A DNA stretch of 16,290 nt from Candolleomyces eurysporus (GCA_027579435.1 JANBPK010001392.1:1-16290); one strand, 5' to 3'. Numbered from the stretch's first letter, positions 1-9,272 are shown. Translations and numbers: made by a program. Notes: generated from the sequence alone by a model not told the origin.

Positions 1-498
1 TGATGTGCCGAAACCTCGCCGTGCATCTCTTTATATGCTTAGGGACTCGCCCTACTGCTCTAGCACTGAATATACTCGATTAATGTGAGGCCGCGCGAGA
101 GGGTAGGTACCTTTAGTGCCTAGGAAACCACCTCTATCGCTTTAGTAGTGAAATTGAGCCTTTCAACTGCANGGTAGGCCGTTTGATCTGAAGCGGCACC
201 AACTGGCTAGCTTACTAAACCCTAATCTCGGGTATATGGCGGGCGCGCCTCTAAGTCGGCAGTCCTCGAGTAGACTCCAACTCTCGTGAACCCAAGAGTA
301 ATGTACTCTTTAATTATCCTTCGCGCCGCGCAAGTTATCTTAGTACTGGAAAGGTTTCGTAACATAGAGATTTAATAGACACGACCATTTAATTGAATGA
401 TAAACAATATATTCAATAAAATTGGTATTTATTCGCGAAAAAGCGAACACGGTCGTATCACTGTAGGGGCACAGGCTGATCAAAAAGGAAATCAGATG
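1..498. other. Non-coding left flank, no gene recognised
   Basis: No open frame of convincing length or recognisable family is present on either strand. The stretch from about 360 to 450 is AT-rich and contains small nested inverted repeats: ACGACC at 381-386 pairs with GGTCGT at 451-456, and TTCGC at 432-436 pairs with GCGAA at 443-447. One ambiguous base lies at 172. It could be transposon end sequence or ordinary intergenic DNA. I see no tRNA-like or rRNA-like sequence in it. Confidence 0.4.
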
Positions 499-543
499 GT
501 GGGATACTCACAGGATTTCTGGATAATCCTGTGAGTATCCCAC
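499..543. repeat. Perfect 19-bp inverted repeat with 7-nt loop
   Basis: GTGGGATACTCACAGGATT at 499-517 is exactly reverse-complementary to 525-543, with the loop TCTGGAT at 518-524. A perfect 19-bp stem is very unlikely by chance. It lies about 480 bp upstream of the transposase start codon preferred here, so it may be a terminal or subterminal structure of the transposon, a tiny MITE, or a hairpin in a leader transcript. No matching arm was found beyond the transposase gene. Confidence 0.85.
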
Positions 544-1024
544 GGCCAAAGTCCTAATGGGGGTCATAGCATCAAAGGTAAGTGAGACGCCCATTGCTGT
601 TAAACCACGGCATTCACCTCTACAATGCTCTGGTTGCTACTGTACACACCTCTAGGTTTGACTATGTCCCCAGAAATGATCAGTGATGATATGTTTGCTG
701 CATAAGCAGCCTGCCGATCAAAAGGCCTCGGCCAAGGTCTCATCGCTCCCAAGCAAGTGCTACAGGTCTCATTAGCTAGGTATGTCGTCTGCAGCACTAA
801 TCTTTTGTTCCTAACTGATGTTCTATCAAGGATAAAGAATATTTATTGCTAAAGATCGTCTTAGAGTAGTTGTTCCCCTTCAAAAATGCAAGTTGTTTAC
901 CAACAGCCTCATTTGCTTCCGTTTCTGCATTGGGAAGGCTGGAATTCGGGAATCTGTTATGCTGGGTCGATTTTTAGGTCTCTTGTCGCATTTTCTCTCA
1001 TTCCTTTGCTTCTTTAATTCACAG
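544..1024 (+). other. Transposase 5' region: promoter or leader, possible untranslated exon
   Basis: This stretch lies between the hairpin and the transposase start. It holds no recognisable gene. An AT-rich TATA-like stretch occurs near 835-848. A pyrimidine-rich tract ending in TTCACAG at 1018-1024 looks like a strong 3' splice site directly before ATG 1025, which suggests a leader intron. An in-frame ATG at 893 would add 44 residues. Those extra residues translate the pyrimidine tract into a Phe/Leu-rich run, so I regard them as less likely to be protein. Confidence 0.35.
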
Positions 1025-1539
1025 ATGTGGTGGAGAATTCAGAGGGCAGTCCTCAGATTTTTTTCTGACCAAAACTCGCCTCCCTATGGCTTGCCACCTC
1101 CACAGGCACCACCACTGGTCCAGCCACAACCTATAGGTGTGTTCCAAGCAGTTTATAGACGTGGGTTCGTTCTAACATGTAGTAAAGCAATCCCTGGCTA
1201 TGGAGTATTCCTTCCACACCCACAGGGAGCTTCCAACGCACCGATTTCCCAATTTCTGGCCGTTGGCTCTACCAGCAGTGGCCTACCAACCCCAGCAACT
1301 GCTCCTCAGCATGTCGTAGCTCCTGTTGCCATTTACAGATCGGAGAATACGCCAACAGCAACAAGAATACAACCGGTGTATGCTCCAAGTCATGTCTCAC
1401 TGACAGGGACCCAGAACCGGCATGTACACAAACCACTTCCTCCGACCCCTATCAAGCCAGCAGCAGTAAACAAGGATCCAGAAGACGGTGAGGGTGTCAT
1501 TTATATCGGTTTATACCCATTGTTTAATGTTCTGTAGTC

Positions 1540-1902
1540 AATTTTCACAATTGGCCGGACAGAGAAGTCAGGCGGAGGTTTGTAGCTGGCGAAGAACCAC
1601 CAAATTACAAGGAATCAAAGTGGGTTTGGAGGTCAATGGGAAACAAGCGGTTTGACGGCATTGGTTCAACCACCTATGTCTGCCAGGGCATTCTCCTTTG
1701 CCCAAACCCTGAGTGCCAACACCCAATATGACCGAATACACGGAAGGATTCGCGCGAAAACCAGGTCAAGAACGGATGTCCCGTGTGTCACCACTCCCCT
1801 CTTATCTGGGACGAGTGCAAGGCGCAGTCTTTCTTTCATGAGATGACCCAGAACGGCCAGTTAATTCGCATCTGGGTTCACCACGGAACTCACAATCATG
1901 CT
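1540..1902 (+). other. WRKY/GCM1-like zinc finger of the transposase
   Basis: Read in the frame of codon 1540, this exon-2 segment opens with NFHNWPDREVRRRF. It continues through a Cys-bearing block (TYVCQGILLCPNPECQHPI), then CPVCHH, and closes with IWVHHGTHNHAHPP, a His-x-His ligand pattern. WRKY/GCM1-class zinc fingers are known DNA-binding partners of MULE transposases and here would recognise transposon ends. TGA at 1729-1731 interrupts the domain right after QHPI. An Arg codon CGA would fit there by a single C-to-T change. GCM or FLYWCH subtype cannot be settled by eye. Confidence 0.7.
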
Positions 1903-2199
1903 CACCCTCCACTTGGTGGCATGCCGACGCAGGCGGAGCGTAATGCTGTTCGTGAACAAGTTAGGAGGAATCTGACAGCCTCGGCTCACGCCCTGAAGAC
2001 GGGGAATCTCACTGAGGGGTCTGTCCCGCTGCCAGAGATTTCAGCTACAATGTCGAAGATGGACAAAGTGAGGTACGAAGTTGGGAAGGCAAGGCGGGAG
2101 TTAGGTTTGGATGGCTCTAGCAGGTCAAACTCGGTTACAGGTGGTCTAGCAATGGGGAAGCAATTTGTGGGGTTGAAGGAAGAGTTGGGAGAGAAGTAT

Positions 2200-3174
2200 A
2201 TCATCGACTCACAGCTTCATGACTCGCTCGGGGTGTTTGTGTTGCATAGCCCCTTCATGGAGAAGATGCTCCAGGCCTCTGTGGAAGATTGGCGCTCAAC
2301 GGAAGCAGGGTTAGATGGCCGACATGGTTTTGTAACCAATGGAAACCACAGCATTTTCCGGGATGGAGCCATCCTCGTCACAAGTTGCGTCTTCAATCGA
2401 ATTATAAAGAAGTGGGTTCCGATTCAGTATATGGTCCTTTTTGGTCAAGATACGGAGCACTACTGTGCTCATTTCAAGCACATATTCTCTGCGGTCATGG
2501 AGAAGGTGAAGGCAGACAGATTAACGTGGCTCAAAGAGTATGGATTAAACATAAGTCTTTTATTCTTGACTATCAATAGAATTGATTCTGTTAATGACTC
2601 TGAATTTTACAGACGCTTGACTACTCCCAAGCCCAGAGAAATGCTCATGCTGAAGAATACACTTGTGCGGTCTCACAGATGATCCCTGGTTTCTCTCAGT
2701 TGGCACCTGCAGCTCAAGAAGCTCAGATGGCTAGTCTACGTGTTGAAGCCATGGATGCTGAGCTCGGGTGTCATTTTCATTTCTGGCATCAAGGCGAGCA
2801 TATCAAGCAAAACCCTGCCATTGTCCACCCCGAAAGAAAGCAGAATTTTGAGCGCATACTCCGAAAAATGAGGTCTCAAACCACCACTGAGGTTGAGTTC
2901 AACCAGCAAGTTGCCCTATTCAAGCAGGAATTTCCTGATGCATTCAACTGGCTCTCATGGTGGCTCCGACCTACAATTATGAACATGATCTTTCCTGCAA
3001 TGAGCATGGTAGATCCAGCTGTTCATGCGCAGGCACCTCGGACCACCAATACAGCTGAAGCATCCCACTCACACATCCACCATGCCCTCGGATCTCACAA
3101 TGACCTTCTTGAAGGGATCAAGAAGACTTACCTCTATGTAAAGGACATGGAACGCGAGTATGATGCCATTCTCG
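2200..3174 (+). other. MULE DDE transposase core
   Basis: The likely first catalytic Asp is in DGRHGF (codon 2314-2316), followed by hydrophobic strands with a KKWVPIQYMVLF stretch. The second Asp is in LDYSQAQRNAHAEEY (codon 2619-2621), just after intron 2, a motif typical of this MULE branch. A Cys-x-His-type pair follows in GCHFHFW (Cys codon 2769-2771). The third acidic residue is the Glu in TTNTAEASHSHIHHA (codon 3057-3059). This order matches the D, D, C-H, E layout of MULE cores. The core itself carries no stop codon, but intron 2 inside it has lost its GT donor. Confidence 0.72.
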
Positions 3175-3360
3175 GTGAGTTTTTGAACTGTAGGAAAGAC
3201 TTTTCGAGTTTTAATTTCATCTAGCCAGCCATTTCACACCATCTGGGCCCGGGGATAATCGAAGACCCAAAAGGGTGACGTTCTTGAGAACGATGGTCGT
3301 GGGCCTGATACAACTACCACCCTACAGGCACTCGAGCCTGCAAAAGCTGGGATCGACAAG

Positions 3361-4398
3361 TTTTGTAATCTCCCATTGTTCCTTGTTGGATACAAGTGGG
3401 AGTCGCCAAACTCCTGCTTCTTTGATAATGGTCTGGAGCTTGTCTTTCGCTCGTACTGCCTGTGGCCCAAAGAAGTGCGTGCAAAACTGTGAGATCTCTT
3501 ACCGAACAATAGCTTCCTGGCAGGCTTGCTTAGCCACTGCGAGCGCCGCCTCAAGTTGGTTGCTGAAACAAAGAAGAAAAGCACAGCTGCTCAGAAGTCA
3601 CTTACCATTGCACTATCAACCCAACAGACAGTGACTCGCCACAAGATATTCAGAAAATGGCTCCCAGAGCTTGACCAGAGCGTGCATCAATCTGCATTGA
3701 CATGGCTGCAGCCTGCACTCGAGGTATGGAAATTCAAGTTATTGGTAACAGTCTTAATTTACCACATAACTCTCGCTAGGATGGCAAAACATGTAGCAAT
3801 GCTCAGGGGTTCTTTGGTCTCCGCTATACAGCTACGTTCAAATGCCCTGGTGGACATGAAGTTAGATGCCCACTTGGTAACAGGGTCTCTGCTGTGCAGT
3901 CTCTGCAACACGACTTTGTCAATTTTCTATTCAACAAGGCTGGTGAGCCAATCAGCCTCAGCGAGTATCTCAAAAGCAAGGTTTTATTTCAGCTGAACAT
4001 GGAGCTCAATGATACGCTTACAATGAAGCAGTCCTGCAAGCATCCTAAGTGTCGATACATGGCAGGGGCGGTGGATATCGCAACACTATGGCCACAGCAC
4101 CTCACCATCGAGTCCAACATGCGCAAATCTTCATCTGATGCTCCGGTGCAGCTTCAATTCAGCTCAGAGTTTGAGGTTGTTGGCTCGGAGAACGTTGAGG
4201 TGAAGTACACACTTGTTGGTCGTGTTCTTCATCATAGCAACCATTTCATTGTGCAAATCCTGCTGGGAGATACCTGGTATCAATACGACAACAACAAATC
4301 NTGGCCATGATCTCCAGAAAATCAAGAAAAACCCACTCAAACAGCATACATCTGATGAAGTGTACTATGTTTACTGCCGGACTTCAGTAACATCTCAA
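3361..4398 (+). other. USP-like cysteine peptidase domain in the transposase
   Basis: A Cys box reads WESPNSCFFDNGLELVF, with the candidate nucleophile Cys at codon 3415-3417, comparable to the N-x-C-(F/Y/W)-(L/F)-x-(S/A/N) box of ubiquitin-specific proteases. Some 270 codons later the His box reads VKYTLVGRVLHHSNHFIVQ (candidate His at 4242-4244), followed by GDTWYQYDNN (candidate Asp 4287-4289). This is the usual C-terminal USP signature: Tyr-x-Leu-x-Gly, His-Phe, Trp-Tyr-x-Tyr-Asp-Asn. Cys pairs between the boxes (KCPGGHEVRC, SCKHPKC) may bind zinc, as in many USPs. TGA 3490-3492 interrupts it. A ULP-type peptidase is the main alternative, but the His box reads as USP. Confidence 0.62.
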
Positions 4399-4718
4399 GT
4401 AAGTGACTGTGATGCTCCTTCAGTGATTTTCGACTCACTAAGTCTTAGACAACTCAAACGGTGGCTCACATGATAAAGACTTTTGCAGAATTCAACAGTT
4501 GCGATTATCCTGGAACACCTTCAAAGCCACTGGAAATTCGAGATGACCAGGATATCGAGATGGCCTTGGATGATGGGAGCACCTCTGACTTCCCCTCTAG
4601 AGTTGCGACAAATACGAGTGCAGGTCCATCAAAAAATCAAAGAGCCGTATCATCAGAAACCACAGTGAACCACCTTCAGAGTTCCACAGGGTCATCCCGT
4701 CCTGATACCATTCCCTCC

Positions 4719-4889
4719 TGCTTAACTTGTGGTGTTCGAGGTGGAGCAGCAACAGAAACAATTAAATGTGGTCTTTGCAAGACAACCTCCCACCGGGTTT
4801 GTGTTCAACATCTTCTTCCTCCAAACTTTGCAATGTTGGCCGAGGAACTCGATGATCTATCCGGGTATCACTTTGTGTGTCCACAGTGT
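4719..4889 (+). other. PHD finger (C4HC3) in the transposase
   Basis: The spacing is C-x2-C (CLTC), then CGLC, then C-x4-H-x2-C (CKTTSHRVC), and a final C-x2-C (CPQC), which matches C4HC3 PHD order. PHD fingers bind histone H3 tails, so this could steer integration or help read chromatin state. The finger lies in exon 6 between a Ser/Thr-rich linker and the next exon. Exon 7 encodes a short, partly beta-rich stretch (RSRPPKDPMFYPTKI and onward) that may be a small barrel of Tudor or chromo type. That second suggestion is weak. Confidence 0.65.
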
Positions 4890-6425
4890 ATCTACCCTCT
4901 CAATGGCCAATGGGATCAGCTAATGTAAGTCAATCTTCCATTTTTTAACATCTAGATTATAACCAAACCTCGCCTTCCAGGCTCGCAACCTTTGTTGTGA
5001 TTGATGTCAATCACCGCAGCCGTCCTCCAAAGGATCCTATGTTTTATCCCACCAAAATTTTGTCACGGGATGGGAATGAAGTTACTTTGGAGTTGCACAA
5101 GTTCAACTACTGGCCACCAAAGTCTCGGATGATAGAACCAACATTCATGCTCACAGCCTCAGAGTGCTTCAACGCACGCTCTGCTGGCTTATTTGAACGA
5201 TTTATTTCCTCAGTAAGTGTATTCTTTTTCAATCAAGATTTTTGTCTAATTCTGAAAGCAGGAGAATCTTGGAGCAATATTATGGCCACTGGAACTTCAA
5301 GACGAGCTCACTGAGGCTGACATGAAGTTGGTGGAAGAACGGGACTACCACGGAATTATCAACGCTTTAAAAGATGCATACCCCGCAGTCCTTCAAATCG
5401 CAAAGGGTGAACGACTTCACCCAATTACTGAAGTGGCAAAGGCCTGGACACAGAAGCTTCCAGCATCAACAAAAGGCCATCTACGAAGCTTCCATGTCGC
5501 CGAATTCAGGGACCAGTTCTCGTTGCTGATCTACCCTGCTCACCGCACCATTGCGGATCAGTACACATCAGACGTACACCAAGAACTTCAACGCCACTCC
5601 AAGAGTGATGAGATATCCATTTCTTATGTCTCAATCCTCTTTGAGCTTGTTGTTCTCCAACAGTACCTAACGCTGGACCCCTCCCACGATGCTGAAATCT
5701 ACGAACTTAGTCGAATTTTGGGCGATGACGATTACCACTGGTCCTCGATAGACAACTTCACATTACAGGGCTGCATTCAACGCGATTTCACCATTCATGA
5801 AAAGGCATTTCAGAGCACGGTCAATAATGTTGTTGGTAAAGTTCAGCCAGTTGCTGGATCATCCACGGAGAATGCGAGTAGCTGGCTTACTGAACTCCAT
5901 TTGAACAAACAACTTGACCATGCTGGAGTTGTCGAGCTCGAAAACCCTCTGGATCTGATTAGGATATTGCAGGAGGACGGATCCAGCTACATCTTTGGAA
6001 CCGTCAATCACGAGTTCAAAGATGATATGTCGCTTACCGGATCGATCAACCCTACCTCTACTCAACAGGAAGAACTGTCATTCACTCCACACTCTCCTCA
6101 ACCCTTCCCACTTGCCCAGCTGCCCATCAATGACAATCCAAATTTTGCCAATTCAACGAAATCATCGATCACGACATCCGATCCAGCCAAACCGCCGCCA
6201 CAACCATTCCGAGTAATTCAACCTGCACCTGCAAATCACACGCGCACCCAGTCCAAACCACTCAAGCAAACACAGCTTTCATTTCCCGTTGCCCCGAAGC
6301 CCACCAACGACATGATTGACTCAGCTTCTCAAGCACCAAAACGTCAGCTGCGTCAAGTCACCATGAATCAACGGAAGGCAGCCGATCCAGACTTGAGACC
6401 CATTAAAAGGCGAAAGAAAGTCTAG

Positions 6426-6846
6426 CATTGATTTCCTTCCTTTCCATACATACTAGTGCTCTATACACAGTACCTATACCCTTTAAGTCGGAAACAATAG
6501 TGTCAGTCTACGTACTTATGTTCTCGTGCCACCTTCATACATACAAATCCTCGACTCTTATCTCATATTGCGGCACTTCTCAATTTCGTTGTTTCGGATT
6601 TAATTCTAAGAAAATGTAAATGCATATTCTGTTTGAGAATATTCCTCCATACACAAATACACTATTTGCTCGACCTTAGTTGTCTCCAGTTCAATGAACG
6701 TGGCTTGATCACCATTGATACTGGTGCCGTAGCCCTGGGAAACTTGGTCGCGCATGAAAATCATCCTTCCCTCTTGCCGTACACCCATGTGTGNCCCCCC
6801 TATGTGTCGCCCCCGGTCCCATACGCAGCGCCTACGCCAGTCCACG
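6426..6846. other. Transposase 3' region, no gene recognised
   Basis: This is AT-rich sequence after the stop codon. Overlapping small open frames occur on both strands around 6606-6851, but neither matches a known family and both cross the ambiguous base at 6794 beside a C-run. It probably holds the transposase 3' UTR and distal transposon sequence. Confidence 0.4.
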
Positions 6847-6847
6847 C

Positions 6848-6947
6848 ATAAGTTAGATCGACCCCGCGTGGGAGCTAAGCAAGCCTCGCCTCCCTATAAG
6901 TTTTGGCAGGGGATAAGTTAGATAAGTTACGGATATCCGTAACTTAT
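6848..6947. repeat. Cluster of ATAAGTTA-type short repeats
   Basis: ATAAGTTA occurs at 6848-6855, 6913-6920 and 6922-6929, with a variant ATAAGTTT at 6896-6903 and the inverted copy TAACTTAT at 6940-6947. Reiterated short motifs next to a palindrome are typical of transposase-binding subterminal regions, but this function is inferred. Confidence 0.5.
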
Positions 6948-6948
6948 C
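6921..6948. repeat. Perfect 28-bp palindrome
   Basis: GATAAGTTACGGAT at 6921-6934 is followed immediately by its exact reverse complement at 6935-6948, with no loop. Sequence shared with the 3' flanks of the other F-box copies begins only about 6955, a few bases beyond it. The palindrome therefore sits at a homology breakpoint and may mark a transposon end or an excision or rearrangement scar. Confidence 0.85.
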
Positions 6949-7128
6949 GGCCACTCATTGTGACCTTAGGTCTTTAGACTCTTAACGTTGTATTGTGTAC
7001 GATTCCCTACTATCCATCAATTCTACAGAACAAATGATAATCGACGGGTATCCATATGGTTCTAGCCTCCAATTACCCTCCAATTGCCGTCCCTAAAGCT
7101 GCACGAGCTTTCCCACTGTTTCAACTGC

Positions 7129-9272
7129 TTACTCCTCCGACGGCTGAAAGTTGGCGATATCCACGGGGTCTTGTTCGTTAAATTTCACCCGTTTAACCTG
7201 CGGACTATGCTGTCGGAGAGCCTCGATCACTAGCGGAATGTGGTCCGTCTTCTTATACGGGACATATATATCTAGCAGGCCCTTCATTTCCAAATAATTG
7301 AGATTCGGGAACAACCCAGCAACTTGCGTAATCCGGTCAAGGCGACTCGTAGGTGTGATAAGCCGGACATGAGACGCCCAGTCGATCCGCAAGTGTTTTG
7401 TATTGATAAAACTGCCCAGGATGCTGTTGGGACCGGCAGCAACGTGCGATTGGAGCCAGGAATGGAGGTCATTGCGGCCGCATGTGAATTTGAAGCCGAT
7501 GAGGTCCAGGTTATATGAACGGGGTAGGATGTCTTCGAGGGCTCTGTCCATGGCGTCGTATTCGAACGTAGCATCTAGGCCGGTATAGTTTTCTGTCAAG
7601 AGGGTGATTTCTTTGAGCTTGGGAGATTGTTTTTCGTTGCGCAGGAGCCGGCTGATCCAGATTGGATGGGCTGTCACTTCCGTCAGATTGGGAAGGATCG
7701 GTTTCCCAAAACCAGGCATGGCAGATAAGCATGCTGAGACTTGGATTCCGTGGAGGTAGAGCTTTTGGAGACCAGGATGCCTGGTGAGGAAGCCTAGAAT
7801 ATCGGAGCCCTGGACGTTGGCCTCTACGAACACGCCGGATGCAATCTTGAAAGAAACGAGGGAAGGGAGCTTTAACTTTGAGAGGAATTTACACCAGATT
7901 CCGCTCGGTGCTTGAGGGCATTCGAGTTCAAGGTGTGTGAGAGTCGATGCGCACCAGGAGAGAGCTTGGTTTGTCCAGTTCAGGAATGAGGGGCTTGTGA
8001 GGAATATGTTGGACTGTAGAATGAGGCGTTGTAACTTTGGCTTTGGAGAAGCACATGAGGAAGTGGGTGCAAAGGTCTTTGACTGTGAGGAATCGTTACT
8101 GATATCTTTAGCACGTGGACGGTTCAGGACAGGGGAGGGAGTGGTGTTTTTCAAGTGGTATCCCGCGGTGGATGACACGGCTATTTCAGCGTGGTGACTA
8201 TTCTTATTCTTCGTTGAGAAGGATTCGACCCATTTCAGCAGTCGCAATTGATTCTTGCCTTCCTTTACAACAGGAGCCGTCGGATGCTTGTCGGACTTTC
8301 CTTCCAAAACTTCAGCCTGAGGGACGGTGTTCTCTGCGAAATAGAAAAGAGAGTCAATCAATGGAACTTTAAAGGAGCCCCTGAATAACATACCTTCCAT
8401 GGGAAGCAGTTCGACACATTGGGACACCTGTATGTGCCGTTTTGGCTGACCGGCGAGAGGGCTTTTATAGCGAAAGGCTCCGTCAAAGTAGCCTGCAATG
8501 CAATAATGTCAGCGCAATTCTGACAACTCACTTAAATACGAGAAAACTTACGCGTTGTCTTACTACCTAGAACCCGCTCCCTGAAGGATAGGACTGTGCC
8601 TGTAAGAGCACCGTGTGTAGTGGTAGTTTGCTCTCTGGCCTGAAGGTGGTTCAAGAACGGTTCTCCACCGTCCAACAACGCATTTATACACCCTTTCGTC
8701 AGAGCGGCCGTCAGAAGCCCAAGATAAACCTTCGTCCACTCCTCCGACGTAAATTGAGGCACCTGAGCTTCGTCAAGTCCTGGAGCTTCCCTCATAGGCC
8801 ATTCATCCGGGACCGACACGAACACTCGGAGTTCCCCGAGCTCGTCCATCTTCGTCACAATCGCATGCATATCCTCAATCTCCTCGAGGTGACCCAGACC
8901 CTTGTTGAAGCAATGACAGATATTTTTGAATTTTCTGGTGGGGAGAGCGCAGCGTATGACCCGTAACGCGTAACGGGGTGCTCGAGAGCACCATAGCCAT
9001 CCCTCTGGAAGGCAGTGGGTGATGTAGAGTTTGTCGAAGAGCATCGGGAAGATGAGCCTGTTAAAGTCTCTGCAAGTGCATCCGAGGTCACAGAGAGTAG
9101 CGTCGTCGAGCTCATCGATGATTCGGAGCAGCAATTCAGGAGGAAGCTTCGTGAGGGATCCTAGCGGTCCGGAGAATGTTGATCCCTTATTCGTTGACTC
9201 CGCCTTGAAACCATTCAAGTTGGACCCCAGTGGGGCGGTTGAATCGCTTTTTGCGAGATTCAACGACTTCAT
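7129..9272 (-). CDS. F-box/LRR-type protein, copy A
   Basis: Exons on the minus strand are 9272-8552, 8492-8394 and 8333-7129, totalling 2025 nt and 674 residues. Introns are 59 and 60 nt with GTAAGT and GTATGT donors. The F-box spans about residues 39-82 (LTKLPPELLLRIIDELDD, CTCRDFN). In this family it binds Skp1 and brings a substrate to the SCF ubiquitin ligase. From about residue 374 onward the protein has degenerate leucine-rich repeats (for example LQKLYLHGIQV, LPNLTEV, LDLIGF), probably the substrate-binding face. A Lys/Ser/Pro-rich linker lies between. The start MKSLNLAK is shared by all three copies and follows a TATA-like box by about 85 bp. It is intact. Intron 2 of this copy alone can be read through in frame. 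The substrate is unknown. Confidence 0.82.

Larger units (their letters stand above)
1025..6425 (+). pseudogene. Decayed MULE-type transposase with WRKY/GCM1 finger, USP-like peptidase and PHD finger
   Basis: Inferred exons are 1025-1487, 1538-2550, 2613-3174, 3225-3723, 3780-4398, 4449-4924, 4981-5212 and 5262-6425. Introns are 49-62 nt, and the phases agree across every junction except where lesions occur. The product would be about 1675 residues: Pro/Gln-rich N terminus, zinc finger (about 156-260), DDE core (about 400-680), USP-like fold, PHD finger, then a Pro-rich tail ending RPIKRRKKV, a likely nuclear localisation signal. MULE transposases cut and paste DNA in the nucleus. Lesions seen: in-frame TGA at 1729-1731 and 3490-3492, intron 2 donor AT instead of GT at 2551, and a frame break between 3225 and 3286. 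The shift at N 4301 looks like an assembly artefact. The start codon is uncertain (1025, 893 or an upstream exon). The family assignment rests on motif reading, not a database search. No intact product is expected from this copy. Confidence 0.8.

Noticed and set aside
893..1024. N-terminal extension of the transposase from ATG 893
   Set aside because: The added residues translate a pyrimidine-rich tract that looks like the end of an intron. It remains possible but is not preferred.
1986..2204. Minus-strand open frame opposite the transposase, 72 codons
   Set aside because: It lies entirely antisense to strongly coding exon 2 and has no recognised motif.
6606..6851. Overlapping open frames on both strands after the transposase (79 and 72 codons)
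   Set aside because: They overlap each other, cross the N at 6794 and match nothing known. I could not choose either as a gene.
499..6948. A complete MULE element bounded by the two palindromes
   Set aside because: The two palindromes do not match each other, and no target-site duplication of the expected 8-11 bp was found beside them, so the element ends are not established.
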